Below the pieces are notes generated by a model. It was not told where the DNA came from. It saw only the letters and a program-made list of their open reading frames with translations, and ran no database searches. The position numbers and the translations under genes are program-made. Shown in pieces: positions 17,585 to 26,611 of a stretch of 64,000 nt of DNA. Position 1 is the first letter of the stretch. Each line of letters begins with the position of its first letter. This stretch comes from an uncultured Duncaniella sp. (lineage in GTDB: Bacteria; Bacteroidota; Bacteroidia; Bacteroidales; Muribaculaceae). Location: assembly GCA_910588795.1 (NCBI GenBank), contig CAJURI010000001.1, forward strand, positions 1 to 64,000, written 5' to 3'.

Positions 17585-18715
17585 TCACCACGCATCTCCG
17601 GGGCCGGGGTTGTCGCTGTCGGGGCCGGGGGCGGGATCCTGGGGGGCCGGCTCGCTGATGTAGCGTTCATAATATGCCATGAGGATAGCGGTCACCGGGA
17701 GGGCTATTATCATGCCTATTATTCCAAGAAGGCTCCCCCATACTGACAGTGACAGGAGTATAATGGCGGGATTGAGCCCCATCTCCCTTCCCATGACATG
17801 AGGGGTGATGATGTAGTCGCACACACACTGGCTGACCACATAGACCATGATGCACTTACCGAACATGGAGAAAAAAGTTATCTCCCCGCCGAGCGAGCAT
17901 ATGAAACATATCACAGCGACGGGTATCACCGTGACATACTGGAAATAAGGTATCATGTAGAGGATGCCCACAATGATCCCCATAGGCACTGCGAGCGGAA
18001 GCCCTACAATGGAGAAGCCTATGCAGTAGAACACCATGGCGCACAATGCCACAAGCCCCTGGCCGCGGAAATACCGGTTCATGTTGTCCTCGACATCATA
18101 GACCACACCCATCACCCTGTCGCGGAACCGATGGGGCACAATGAGCTTGAACCCCCTGACTATCTGTGGGTAGTCTATGAGTATGAACAGGATGTATATG
18201 AGGGTGAGGAGAAACGACAGGATATCCATGACTATGTCGATCGACTCTTCGAGTATGGACGCACCGCCGCTCATGAGCGACTGTATGCGCGATCCGTCGA
18301 GCATCTTCATGAGATTGTGGGGATCGAAGTAGCGTGCTATGAAGTCGACGGTCGTGCGATAGAACTGCGGGAGCTGCCTCTCTCCCGAAGTGACGCTCTT
18401 GATTATCGCCCCGAGCGAGTCCAGCTCGCTTATCACCGACGGCAGGAACAGATAGACCACGAGGCCTATCACCACCGACACGTCGACAATGGTGAGCACC
18501 GATGCGAGCGCGCGCCCACGGCTATGGATGAGCCGCCGGTTGAAATCCACAAGCGGCTGCAGGAGATAGGCCACGAAACAGGCTATGAAGAACGGGAGGA
18601 GGACACCGCTAAGATAACGCACGAGCATTACGAGGATACATGTCACAGCCAGTCCGATGATAAGGCGCATGATCCTATCGGCGGTCCAATATTTTGACTC
18701 GGCAGCCCCAGACAT
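17585..18715 (-). CDS. AI-2E family transporter (PerM/YdiK-like permease)
   Basis: The 376-residue membrane protein has the AI-2E/PerM pattern: two N-terminal helices (about 15-50), a helix near 75-95, a long amphipathic region (about 100-165), then four to five helices (about 165-345). The motif IIVGILYMIPYFQYVTVIPV near 240-260 is characteristic, and VMGREMGLNPAIILLSLSVWG near 305-325 is the conserved C-terminal segment. Members export small molecules or act as ion antiporters; the name reflects one E. coli protein and says little about the substrate here. The Pro- and Asp-rich tail (about 350-376) is likely disordered. Confidence 0.88.
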   Translation of the reverse strand: MSGAAESKYWTADRIMRLIIGLAVTCILVMLVRYLSGVLLPFFIACFVAYLLQPLVDFNRRLIHSRGRALASVLTIVDVSVVIGLVVYLFLPSVISELDSLGAIIKSVTSGERQLPQFYRTTVDFIARYFDPHNLMKMLDGSRIQSLMSGGASILEESIDIVMDILSFLLTLIYILFILIDYPQIVRGFKLIVPHRFRDRVMGVVYDVEDNMNRYFRGQGLVALCAMVFYCIGFSIVGLPLAVPMGIIVGILYMIPYFQYVTVIPVAVICFICSLGGEITFFSMFGKCIMVYVVSQCVCDYIITPHVMGREMGLNPAIILLSLSVWGSLLGIIGMIIALPVTAILMAYYERYISEPAPQDPAPGPDSDNPGPGDAW

Positions 18716-18836
18716 AAGTGATTGCTTTTTTACCGGAGAGTGCCGGCGGCCCTCCCCGATGGATTGATGTTGAAACGTAACTACTTATTCAACAATCCCG
18801 GAGGGGATGAGGTTCACGGCGTCAGGGAGCTTGGGA

Positions 18837-20231
18837 TCACAGCCTCTTTATGCGCCAGGGCTGCGGATACAGCGTATTGGATCTGTTGCCGAGATTCTTG
18901 ACCATCCCGAGGGGGCTGCCGGCGTAAGTGAGCATGACAAAACCGCGCGGAGTGCCGGTCGGGAGTGCCGGAGTGCCTCCACGGAGGTAGTCCAAAGCTT
19001 CGTCCAGGCCTATCCCGACCTGCGGGAAGGCGTCGACGCGCAGAGCCTGTGACATCACGAGCGACTGGGAGGGCACGAGGTCGCGCCCCTTCAAGGTGCC
19101 GAGGCATATGCCTTCATGTATCACGTCTATATTTTTCCTTACGAGACCGAGAAGGGGCATGTGGGCAGACGGGAAAGCGTTGACACGGCCGTCCACGGCA
19201 TATATCGAATAGGATCCGGGATCGGAGAGCCATCCTGATGCCTCGGCAGGGAGCGCGGGGACGGTTTTTGCGTTGCCTTTGCCTTTCCCTTTCGTGCGGT
19301 GCTCCGACGGGAGAGGACGCGTGCCGCAAGGATCCCCGTCCTTGCGTATCACCGAAACAAACAGCCCTTCTCCGCGTGTGCGTCCCGGGATGAAGCGGTA
19401 ACAGTGGAGCGACGTGTCCTCGGAACCGTCCTCCGCAAGGGCGGGTGTTATGCCCCATGCGTCACCGACAGGGACCGGCAGTGACTCTCCGCCAAGCTCA
19501 TCGAGTATGCGGCGCACCGTGAGCTCGTTCTCCTCACGGTTGAATGTGCATGTGCTGTAGACCATCACGCCTCCGGGGCGCAGAGCCTGCCAAAGGTTGG
19601 AGACTATCTCCCACTGGCGCGCGGCACATTCGCGCACCAGCCCCGGGCTCCATTGCTCCACGGCTTCGGAGTCCTTGCGCATCATTCCCTCGCCGGAACA
19701 TGGGACATCGGCCAACACAAGGTCAAACACCTCACCCATAGAGGCAAAACGGCCGGTGTCACCACGGGTGACTATGACGCCCGGATAGCCCCATTTTATG
19801 ACATTCTCGCGCAACACGGCGGCACGCGAGGGCACAAACTCGTTGGTCACGACCACAGAGCCTTCGGGGAGCGAGTCGATCACGGCTGTGGTCTTGCCGC
19901 CCGGCGCGGCACACGCGTCGAGCACCGTGAGCGGACGGGAGGACAGAGACTCCGAGACAGCCCGCACGACATGGGAGTGGAACATGGAAGCACCCTCCTG
20001 GACGTAATAACGTCCCTGATGCCACTGTGGATCCAGAGTGAAGGTGGGACGTCCGGAAAGGTAGACACCTTGAGGGCACCATGACACCTGTCCGCTGACA
20101 TTACCGATATCGGAGGGCGGTTTACGCAGGTTGGTACGCACCGACACTTCGGGGTCGGCCCCGGCTATGGCTTCCGCCGCATCACCGAGGCGGAGGGAGC
20201 GGAGCATTTCTACAAATCTTTCAGGGAGCAT
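18837..20231 (-). CDS. RsmB/RsmF-type rRNA (cytosine-5) methyltransferase
   Basis: The 464-residue enzyme transfers a methyl group from S-adenosylmethionine to C5 of a cytosine in RNA. The SAM site VLDACAAPGGKTTAV is at about 103-117, DVPCSGEGMMRKD at about 175-187 holds one catalytic Cys (C178), and VYSTCTFNREENE at about 224-236 holds the other (C228). Both Cys of the NOL1/NOP2/Sun family are present. The C-terminal part (about 300-464) looks like the RsmF-type PUA-containing tail, so 16S rRNA is the probable target. It lies 17 bases downstream of the thioesterase gene and is probably cotranscribed with it. Confidence 0.9.
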   Translation of the reverse strand: MLPERFVEMLRSLRLGDAAEAIAGADPEVSVRTNLRKPPSDIGNVSGQVSWCPQGVYLSGRPTFTLDPQWHQGRYYVQEGASMFHSHVVRAVSESLSSRPLTVLDACAAPGGKTTAVIDSLPEGSVVVTNEFVPSRAAVLRENVIKWGYPGVIVTRGDTGRFASMGEVFDLVLADVPCSGEGMMRKDSEAVEQWSPGLVRECAARQWEIVSNLWQALRPGGVMVYSTCTFNREENELTVRRILDELGGESLPVPVGDAWGITPALAEDGSEDTSLHCYRFIPGRTRGEGLFVSVIRKDGDPCGTRPLPSEHRTKGKGKGNAKTVPALPAEASGWLSDPGSYSIYAVDGRVNAFPSAHMPLLGLVRKNIDVIHEGICLGTLKGRDLVPSQSLVMSQALRVDAFPQVGIGLDEALDYLRGGTPALPTGTPRGFVMLTYAGSPLGMVKNLGNRSNTLYPQPWRIKRL

Positions 20232-20248
20232 GTCGGGAGGGGTTGTGT

Positions 20249-20692
20249 TCAGAACTTCCTTCCCTCATATGCCTCAAGGGCCTCACGCCATTCGGCAGTG
20301 ATCGGCTCGGACTTCATGGTCCTGGCATTGAACCCAGACATTATGGTGCGGCAGCGACACCGCACACTGTCGTCGGCGGGTGAATACACCCTCTGTTCCA
20401 GAGTGAGGCTCTTCTCCCCTATCGCCACGACGGCGGTCTCGACCTCGATCACGTCGTCGAAAAAGGTCGGCTTGCAGAAGTCGCAGTTGATGTTCACTAT
20501 CACCACACCGATCTCTCCCCAGCGCAATTTGTCGCCGAGCACCGCCTGGAAGTATCGGGTCTTGGCAAGATCCATGAATGTGAGGTAGACGCTGTTGTTG
20601 AGATGCCCCAGCATGTCGATGTCATTGAACCGCATCTGAAGCGGCATATGGTGGCGGAAATGCTTTATGCCGCCGTCGCAATAATCACTCAT
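20249..20692 (-). CDS. Acyl-CoA thioesterase (4-hydroxybenzoyl-CoA thioesterase fold)
   Basis: The 147-residue hotdog-fold protein hydrolyses acyl-CoA or acyl-ACP thioesters. The active-site segment MRFNDIDMLGHLNNSVYLTFMD (about 20-41) carries the conserved Asp and the GH-NN pattern of the YbgC/FadM group. The length is typical for one domain. It precedes the RNA methyltransferase gene by 17 bases. The physiological substrate is unknown. Confidence 0.9.
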   Translation of the reverse strand: MSDYCDGGIKHFRHHMPLQMRFNDIDMLGHLNNSVYLTFMDLAKTRYFQAVLGDKLRWGEIGVVIVNINCDFCKPTFFDDVIEVETAVVAIGEKSLTLEQRVYSPADDSVRCRCRTIMSGFNARTMKSEPITAEWREALEAYEGRKF

Positions 20693-20767
20693 AGTTATGT
20701 GTATTCAATCTGCCATGACGGCAGTAGCTATATGATTTAACAATCAAGACTCACAAGGCGCGACGCG

Positions 20768-21058
20768 TCAGTGAAACACTATCTCCTTTACAACATCGGC
20801 ACCGACCCAACGGTTGATGGCGTCCATGAGCCTGTCCCTGACAAATCCCAGCTCGTTCTTGAGCGACGCGGAAGTGAGATAGACATGGAGCACGCCGTGG
20901 TCCACATAGCGGCGTGTGGTGTAACGGTTGATCGACGCTCCCACCACATCGGCCCATGCCGCCGAGGCACGCTGTTCGTTGAGCGAGTCGGTAAGTCCGG
21001 CACGCTCCATGGCCTCGTCGATTATGGCTGCGATATGTCGCGGATAGGTGCGCTTCAT
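20768..21058 (-). CDS. DUF721 (DciA-like) protein
   Basis: The 96-residue protein matches DUF721: AWADVVGASINRYTTRRYVDHGVLHVYLTSASLKNEL (about 34-70) has the KH-like core with the conserved W..VVG and LKNEL elements. DciA proteins of this family load the replicative helicase; the Bacteroidetes form is shorter and its role is not proven. The start overlaps the recF stop codon by 4 bases, giving a coupled recF-DUF721 pair, an arrangement common in the phylum. Confidence 0.82.
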   Translation of the reverse strand: MKRTYPRHIAAIIDEAMERAGLTDSLNEQRASAAWADVVGASINRYTTRRYVDHGVLHVYLTSASLKNELGFVRDRLMDAINRWVGADVVKEIVFH

Positions 21059-22158
21059 TGCAGTGAGAAATTACCCGAGTCCACACTCCAGAGACGGTAG
21101 TCGCCACCTGTGCGGGCCATTATCTCGTCGAGATGCGTGCGGTTGGTGTCGGTGATGAATATCTGGCCGAACCCGTCGGCTGTGACAAGCCCCATTATGC
21201 GCTCCACCCTGGAGGCGTCGAGTTTGTCGAAGATGTCGTCAAGGAGGAGGATAGGCCGCATCCCGGTTGACCGGCGCAGGAAGTCATACTGCGCAAGCCT
21301 CAGGGCTATGGTGAAAGTCTTGCACTGCCCCTGCGATCCGGTGCGGCGCATGGGCATGCCGTCAAGTTCCATCTCAATGTCGTCTCGGTGAGGCCCCACG
21401 GAGGTGTGCTTCACTATCTCGTCGTGACGCCGTGCCTCGTCCATGAGCGCGGCAAGTGTCACGCCGGGGCGGCTGTTGAGGTGGCTCTCGTAAGTGAGTC
21501 TCACATGCTCGCCCTTCTCTCCGGCTATGGCGGCGTAATAGCGGTCAAATATGCCGGTGAGGCTGGATATCCATTGCGTGCGCGCACGGTGGAGATAGTC
21601 GGCACTCATCTCCATCATCACCTCCACAGCCCCGTAAAGCGCGGGATCGACACAGCCGTCACGCAGCAGACGGTTGCGCTGCTCAAGGCCTCTGTTGTAG
21701 CGTATGAGGGAGTCGAGATACTGAGGATCACTCTGAGATATCACCATGTCCATCCAGCGTCGGCGTTCCTCGCCGCTGCCTCGGATAAGGTCAATGTCCT
21801 GCGGAGCCACCATCACAAGCGGGAATGCCCCTATGTGCAAGCTCAGACGCTGATACTCCTTGCCTCCGCGCTTGAGCGACTTGCGCTTTGCCGACGAGAT
21901 GCCCATCACCAGCTCTTCGTCTACACCTTTGCGCTCGTAACGCCCCTTGATTATGGCCCATTCCTCGCCGCGGCGTATGAGCATACGGTCACTGACTCCC
22001 GAAAAGCTCTTGCAGAAGCTCAGGAAATAGACCGCGTCGAGCAGGTTGCTCTTGCCCATGCCGTTGTTGCCGAGAAAGCAGTTGACCTTCCCCGACAACT
22101 CAAGACGAGTCTCGGCAATATTCTTAAAATTGCTCAATGTCAGCTCATTCAGGCGCAT
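21055..22158 (-). CDS. recF: DNA replication and repair protein RecF
   Basis: The 367-residue SMC-like ATPase loads RecA at single-strand gaps through RecFOR. The Walker A motif GNNGMGKS is at 30-37, the ABC-type signature GSQGQCKTFTIALRLAQ near 279-295, and the Walker B region PILLLDDIFDKLD near 305-317. The length is typical. A minus-strand -7 box (22189-22196) lies 31 bases upstream. RecJ and RecQ of the same repair pathway lie 7-12 kb downstream on the other strand. Confidence 0.96.
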   Translation of the reverse strand: MRLNELTLSNFKNIAETRLELSGKVNCFLGNNGMGKSNLLDAVYFLSFCKSFSGVSDRMLIRRGEEWAIIKGRYERKGVDEELVMGISSAKRKSLKRGGKEYQRLSLHIGAFPLVMVAPQDIDLIRGSGEERRRWMDMVISQSDPQYLDSLIRYNRGLEQRNRLLRDGCVDPALYGAVEVMMEMSADYLHRARTQWISSLTGIFDRYYAAIAGEKGEHVRLTYESHLNSRPGVTLAALMDEARRHDEIVKHTSVGPHRDDIEMELDGMPMRRTGSQGQCKTFTIALRLAQYDFLRRSTGMRPILLLDDIFDKLDASRVERIMGLVTADGFGQIFITDTNRTHLDEIMARTGGDYRLWSVDSGNFSLQ

Positions 22159-22489
22159 AAATTATGGATCAGGGCAATATCTGACCCGCAAATTTACTCA
22201 AAATTTCCGCCACCTCTTTATTTCCCGCCTTATTTTAACCATTATTTAATCATCATATAATTTAGCAATGGATCTGTGATATACAGCAGATATTAGAGAC
22301 CCAGAAACATTATCAGGGTGAGGGTTGTTGTGTACTTAGCTATCAGTGTGTGCGGGAAACATATGTGGGAACGTGCACCGATGGGCTATTTTAACTTTTT
22401 TAATTAAAAAATTACCATAGGGATAACAAAATAGCTTAACTTTGCAGTTTGTTATCCTTTCCTCAAAATTTATATATACCTTTATATTT
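22159..22489. promoter_or_regulatory. Divergent recF / FKBP intergenic region
   Basis: This 331-base AT-rich spacer has a minus-strand TAAATTTG (22189-22196) for recF and a plus-strand TAACTTTG (22437-22444) for the FKBP gene. Neither has a convincing TTTG at 19-21 bp. The FKBP leader would be about 40 nt. A start at 22442 for the FKBP frame would lie inside the -7 box and is rejected. The middle 230 bases show no gene, RNA or strong hairpin that I can support. Confidence 0.55.
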
Positions 22490-23110
22490 ATGGAACAGAA
22501 AGAACTCGACCGCATCAGCTATGCCCTCGGACTCAGCATGGGCAATAATTTCCGCGCAAGCGGCATCCAGACAATCAATGTCCAGGACTTCGCCGACGGC
22601 GTGGCCGCCGTGTTTGACGGCGCGACACCCAAGATGACCTATGACGAGGCCAAGGCCGAGATACAGAAATTCTTCGAAGCCATGGAGGCCAGGCAGAAGG
22701 CCGAGGCCGACAAGATGGCACAGATCAATGCCGAGGCCGGGAAGAAATATCTCGAAGAGAACGGCAAGCGCGTCGAAGTGAAGACCACACCTTCAGGTCT
22801 GCAGTATGAGGTGCTCACCGAGGGTGACGGACCTACCCCCAAGTCGACCGACCGCGTGGAGGTGCACTACACCGGCAAACTTATAGACGGCACAGTGTTT
22901 GACAGCTCGGTTGACCGCGGCGTGCCGGCAACATTCGGCGTGACCCAGGTGATACCCGGATGGGTAGAGGCGCTCCAGCTCATGAAGGCAGGATCGAAAT
23001 GGCGTCTGCACATCCCGTCGCAGCTTGCCTACGGCCCCAACGGAGCAGGCGGCATCATCGGCCCCAACGCCACTCTCATCTTTGACGTGGAGCTCCTGAA
23101 GGTGCTTTGA
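22490..23110 (+). CDS. FKBP-type peptidyl-prolyl isomerase, cytoplasmic (FklB/Mip-like)
   Basis: The 206-residue protein catalyses cis-trans isomerisation of proline peptide bonds. The N-terminal helical dimerisation region (about 1-95) has the Mip/FklB pattern (SYALGLSMGNNFRASG), and the FKBP domain is about 100-206. The FKBP core is seen in VEVHYTGKLIDGTVFDSS, VIPGWVEALQLMKAGSKWRLHIPSQLAYG and the closing ATLIFDVELLKV. There is no signal peptide. The start at 22490 follows a -7 box at 22437-22444. A related lipoprotein FKBP gene follows 45 bases later, likely a duplication with division of location. Confidence 0.92.
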   Translation: MEQKELDRISYALGLSMGNNFRASGIQTINVQDFADGVAAVFDGATPKMTYDEAKAEIQKFFEAMEARQKAEADKMAQINAEAGKKYLEENGKRVEVKTTPSGLQYEVLTEGDGPTPKSTDRVEVHYTGKLIDGTVFDSSVDRGVPATFGVTQVIPGWVEALQLMKAGSKWRLHIPSQLAYGPNGAGGIIGPNATLIFDVELLKVL

Positions 23111-23155
23111 ACCGTAACACCCAGAAACCATTAACATAATAAATCATAAACGAAA

Positions 23156-24067
23156 ATGAAGAAAATCTTAGCAGCCTGCGGTGTGGCCGCAGCATTGCTC
23201 AGCGCGACCTCGTGCGGCAATTCAGGCTCGTCAGCCTCAGCCGACAAGGGTTTTGCCGACTCACTCTCAAGCTATCTCGGCATGTCACAGGGCCTACGCC
23301 TGTCATCCGACTACGCCACTATCCCGCAGGACCAGAAGGACGCCCTTAAGAAGGACGACATCCTCCGCGGCTTCAAGCAGGTGATCATGACCGACACCAC
23401 CCAGCAGGGCTATCTCACAGGCCTCTCGTTCGGCCTTCAGCTCGCAGGCCAGCTCTACCGTTACGAGCAGGCCGGCATAGCAGTGGACCGCGCCAAGGTC
23501 TACGAGGCTTATGCAAAGGCATTCAAGACCGACTCAGTGAGCATGGATGACATGCGCGACGCACAGGCTACATTCCAGATGCTCGCACAGCAGGCCCAGC
23601 AGAAGATAATGGAGTACTATCAGGCTCAGGAAGAGGCCGCAAAGGCAGCCAAGGAAAACTCTCCCGAGGCTAAGGAAAACAAGGAGAAAGGCGCAGCCTT
23701 CATACAGGACGCCATCAAGAAGGACCCCTCGATCAAGACTACCGAAAGCGGCCTTGCCTACAAAGTGGTCAAGGAAGGAACAGGCGAGCCTGTGGGCAAG
23801 AACGGATCGGCTGTGATCAAATACAAGGGCCAGCTCATCGACGGCACCGTGTTTGACAGCAACGACGAAGGAGCCAACCTCAGCCCGCGCGGCACAGTGC
23901 CCGGATTCGGCGAAGGAATCGCCATGATGAACAAGGGCGCGAAGTATATCCTCTACATCCCCGGCGAGCTCGCCTACGGTGTTGACGGACAGGAGCAGGC
24001 CGGCATCGGCCCCAACGCAACCCTCATATTCGAGGTTGAGACAGTCGACGTGACCCCCGGCAAATAA
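23156..24067 (+). CDS. FKBP-type peptidyl-prolyl isomerase lipoprotein
   Basis: The 303-residue protein has a lipoprotein signal (LLSATSC, Cys at 20), a helical N-terminal region (about 35-170, Lys/Glu/Gln-rich, probably dimerising) and a C-terminal FKBP domain (about 185-300). The domain contains VIKYKGQLIDGTVFDSN, GFGEGIAMMNKGAKYILYIPGELAYG and ATLIFEVETVDV. It would act in the periplasm or at a membrane surface, folding exported proteins. It is probably cotranscribed with the cytoplasmic FKBP gene; a strong bidirectional terminator follows. Confidence 0.92.
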   Translation: MKKILAACGVAAALLSATSCGNSGSSASADKGFADSLSSYLGMSQGLRLSSDYATIPQDQKDALKKDDILRGFKQVIMTDTTQQGYLTGLSFGLQLAGQLYRYEQAGIAVDRAKVYEAYAKAFKTDSVSMDDMRDAQATFQMLAQQAQQKIMEYYQAQEEAAKAAKENSPEAKENKEKGAAFIQDAIKKDPSIKTTESGLAYKVVKEGTGEPVGKNGSAVIKYKGQLIDGTVFDSNDEGANLSPRGTVPGFGEGIAMMNKGAKYILYIPGELAYGVDGQEQAGIGPNATLIFEVETVDVTPGK

Positions 24068-24116
24068 GCCCGGCATAAAACCATAGGAAAAGGGCTGTGT
24101 CAAAACACCCTTATTG

Positions 24117-24162
24117 AATAAATCGCCCTTGCTACAGCTGTTTGCAGCAAGGGCGATTTATT
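24117..24162. terminator. Bidirectional terminator after the FKBP pair
   Basis: A perfect 17-bp stem (24117-24133 and 24146-24162) around CGCCCTTGCT/AGCAAGGGCG has a 12-base loop and AT-rich feet. It lies between the convergent FKBP and flavoprotein genes. Confidence 0.88.
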
Positions 24163-24232
24163 TATATTTGTACATTATTACGCAGTGTCTTTCATGCACT
24201 TGGATGCGAGCGTTATTGATGCCGGCGTGGAG

Positions 24233-25480
24233 CTACAGGGAGGCTGACACGGTGGGGGCGAGGGCGAGGGCGGAGTCCATGGCGACATCCATGTTGAAGT
24301 ATTCCCACAGGGCGAAGCGGCCGGTGAGATACATTCCCGAGGGGGCGAGGCGTCGGCACAGCTCGGAGATCATGGCGCGGGTGTCGGTGTGCTGTATGGG
24401 ATAGGTGTAGGGGTTGTAGCAGTGGGTTATGTAACGCGGTGAAAAGGGTATGGACGGGAGCTGGCGCAGTATCTCGTCACGCGATATGGAGTCGGTGAAC
24501 TCGATTGTCGCCGTCATGCGTCCGGGGGCGTTGTTGGTGCGGGAGAAGTTGCCGGTGCATATTATGCGGTGGGCGTCGTATCGCGGGTCGGGTAGGTATA
24601 TCCAGCTGTAGGGGTTGGGGGCTATGTCGCAGAACACTGCCGTGGTGCCGTGCGACTCCAGACGTTCTATCCCCTGCAGGAACCCTGACATGTCGACCCC
24701 CGCGAGCATTGCGGGGAGGTCCTTGATATTGCCGCAGAACACCACCCTGTCGAACGGCTCTCCGTCGACAAGCCATCCCTCGCCGGCAGCCTTTTCAAGC
24801 CTTGACACAGGGGAGGAATAACGTATGTCCAGGCCTTGTGCGAGGGTGTCGGCTATGAACTGTGAGCCGCCCTGACGCTCATAGTAGAAGGTGCTGTGCA
24901 CGAAGGCTTTCTCCTTGACACGGCGTATGTTGTTGAAGAGTATCTCCTCCGGCGTGGGCATAGGGAGCTTCCCCTCAAGCCATGACAGGGGGACGTCGGA
25001 GAGGTCGCGCCGCCACACTTTGCGGTTATAAGGCCCGAAATAGAGGTTGTAGAGGGTGTCGCCGAACTGCTTGCGAAGGAACTCCTCGAAGTTGGCCGGC
25101 ACGGAGCCTGACGATCTCATGCCCGCGACATCGGCTATCACACTGCGGAGGGTGTCATCGTCGAGCATATAGGCATGGTTCTCTATGGGATAGGGTATCT
25201 CTGCACCGTCGGGCATCCTGACCGCAGAGTTGCGGTCGGCCTTCACGAAATCGCGGTCACGGTCGAATATGCTCCAGAAGAGATCGAGCACAGCCGTGCG
25301 GCGCGTGTTGAACACATGGCCGCCGCATGTGTGGAACAGGTTTCCCTCCACACGGTCACACTTTATGAGGCCGCCGGGGCGCGATGCCGCCTCAAAGATG
25401 GTCACAGAGGCGCGGGGGGCAAGCAGCCGCCCCATGGTGAGGCCGCTTACTCCGGCCCCTATTATAGCGATTCTTTTCAT
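24233..25480 (-). CDS. FAD-dependent UDP-galactopyranose mutase-like / amine-oxidase-fold protein
   Basis: The 415-residue flavoprotein starts with a dinucleotide-binding fold (IAIIGAGVSGLTMGRLL at about 4-20, glutamate/acidic end VTIFEAASRPGGL near 27-39). The segment FHTCGGHVFNT near 50-60 and LYFGPYNRKVWRRDLSDVPLSW near 147-168 resemble UDP-galactopyranose mutases and related protoporphyrinogen-oxidase-like enzymes. The GHVF motif and the YN-K-W motif fit sugar-nucleotide mutases best. The ATG at 25480 is preferred to a GTG two codons upstream. It lies 21 bases after a glycosyltransferase, which suggests the pair makes a surface glycan. Confidence 0.7.
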   Translation of the reverse strand: MKRIAIIGAGVSGLTMGRLLAPRASVTIFEAASRPGGLIKCDRVEGNLFHTCGGHVFNTRRTAVLDLFWSIFDRDRDFVKADRNSAVRMPDGAEIPYPIENHAYMLDDDTLRSVIADVAGMRSSGSVPANFEEFLRKQFGDTLYNLYFGPYNRKVWRRDLSDVPLSWLEGKLPMPTPEEILFNNIRRVKEKAFVHSTFYYERQGGSQFIADTLAQGLDIRYSSPVSRLEKAAGEGWLVDGEPFDRVVFCGNIKDLPAMLAGVDMSGFLQGIERLESHGTTAVFCDIAPNPYSWIYLPDPRYDAHRIICTGNFSRTNNAPGRMTATIEFTDSISRDEILRQLPSIPFSPRYITHCYNPYTYPIQHTDTRAMISELCRRLAPSGMYLTGRFALWEYFNMDVAMDSALALAPTVSASL

Positions 25481-25501
25481 GATCACATCGAGAATTAAAC
25501 A

Positions 25502-26473
25502 TTACGCCTCGGCAAGGCATGCGGCCACATCGCGGGCCACACTGGAGGTGTAATGCGGAGCGAGATAGCTCTCCATGGCTTTAAGATCCACGGGGGAGGC
25601 AAGAATCCCGGAGACATGGGCGGCAAACTCCTCGTAGCTCCCCACCGAGGGGGAGAAACCGGCAAGACCGTAGAAACGGGAGTCGGCGTTGTCGAAATAT
25701 CTCATCACCGGCGTGCATCCCGAGGCAACGGCCTCAAGAAAACGCGGCGTCACCTGCGAGAAACCGTTGGTGGGCTTGCCGTCGTCCATGCCGGGGGTGG
25801 AGTAGAGGAACACCCTTGACCTGCGCAGCAGGGCCATGTAGCTGTCATGGCTCTCTATGTCAGCCACGGGCGTGCCTTTTATGTCGTAGGCCCACAGATG
25901 CCCCTTGCGGCGCGGGCCTCTGACAGCCATGACCACACCTGGATGCTCGGCGGCATAACGGCGTGCGTAGCCGTCAAGCACCTCCGACACACGCCCCACG
26001 AGAGCTATGTCGATGTCCTTGGTCATTGGGACAGAGCTGTCGAGGCGGTAACGGTCGGGCAGCGAGAGCGGCACGTGGCGGAAACGCTGCGGGTCAGTAC
26101 CGCAGGCAAGAAGCTTCTCATAGGCCTCGCGGCTCGACACAAACACAAGGGGGCAGCGGGAAGTCGTGGCCAGAAATCTCCGGGTGTCGTCGTCCGACAG
26201 GAAATAGTCTATGATCCATGGTATGGAGTTGCGGCCGTAGCGGCCCTGGTTGTCAGGCTTCGCCACCATTACAAACTCAAGGGTGGGGTCACCTCTGTGG
26301 GCAAAGGGGAGCCCGAACCTCCTGAAGAGAGAGCGCAAGGTCCACCCTATCCTGCCCGGACAGCGCAGAGGCACGGAGAGGGACTCCGAGAGGATCTCCT
26401 CCCACTCGAACACAAGATTCCACGACGGACGATGCTTGACCCTTCGCCGTGAGGTTATACCTGAAAGCTTCAT
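25502..26473 (-). CDS. Glycosyltransferase, GT-B fold (CgeB/family 1-like)
   Basis: The 323-residue protein has two halves. The C-terminal half has KDIDIALVGRVSEVLDGYARR near 155-175, then RSRVFLYSTPGMDDGKPTNGFSQVTPRFLEAVASGC near 220-255. The pattern P-RFLEA-ASG-P is the nucleotide-sugar region of GT-B enzymes. No signal peptide is seen, so it acts on the cytoplasmic side. The start at 26473 is fixed by the promoter just upstream: an in-frame ATG at 26494 falls between the -33 and -7 boxes. The predicted leader is only a few bases. It is probably cotranscribed with the mutase-like flavoprotein. Confidence 0.75.
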   Translation of the reverse strand: MKLSGITSRRRVKHRPSWNLVFEWEEILSESLSVPLRCPGRIGWTLRSLFRRFGLPFAHRGDPTLEFVMVAKPDNQGRYGRNSIPWIIDYFLSDDDTRRFLATTSRCPLVFVSSREAYEKLLACGTDPQRFRHVPLSLPDRYRLDSSVPMTKDIDIALVGRVSEVLDGYARRYAAEHPGVVMAVRGPRRKGHLWAYDIKGTPVADIESHDSYMALLRRSRVFLYSTPGMDDGKPTNGFSQVTPRFLEAVASGCTPVMRYFDNADSRFYGLAGFSPSVGSYEEFAAHVSGILASPVDLKAMESYLAPHYTSSVARDVAACLAEA

Positions 26474-26481
26474 AACGGATG

Positions 26482-26513
26482 CAAAGTTAGTCATTCCCAT
26501 CGGGATATGCAAA
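26482..26513 (-). promoter_or_regulatory. Consensus promoter giving a near-leaderless glycosyltransferase mRNA
   Basis: On the minus strand, TTTG (26513-26510) and TAACTTTG (26489-26482) are exactly 20 bp apart. Only 8 bases separate the -7 box from the ATG at 26473, so transcription should begin within a few bases of the start codon. Confidence 0.8.
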
Positions 26514-26571
26514 GGAGTGTTCCCGGGGAGGAGGCGCGCCCGGCGACAGTGACCCGTCCGAGAGGCGGGGA

Positions 26572-26603
26572 CTTGCCCATGTCGGATAATTTTTGTAATT
26601 TTG
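26572..26603 (+). promoter_or_regulatory. Promoter giving a near-leaderless C11 peptidase mRNA
   Basis: CTTG (26572-26575) and TAATTTTG (26596-26603) are 20 bp apart. Eight bases follow before the ATG at 26612. The start is fixed independently by the signal peptide, so the short leader is well supported. The promoter is divergent from that of the glycosyltransferase. Confidence 0.75.
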
Positions 26604-26611
26604 TTATCAAT

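Noticed and set aside
22200..22430. tRNA or structured RNA in the recF/FKBP spacer
   Set aside because: No cloverleaf or long hairpin could be drawn by hand.
26507..26611. Earlier start for the C11 peptidase
   Set aside because: It would put the promoter inside the coding region and bury the lipoprotein signal peptide.
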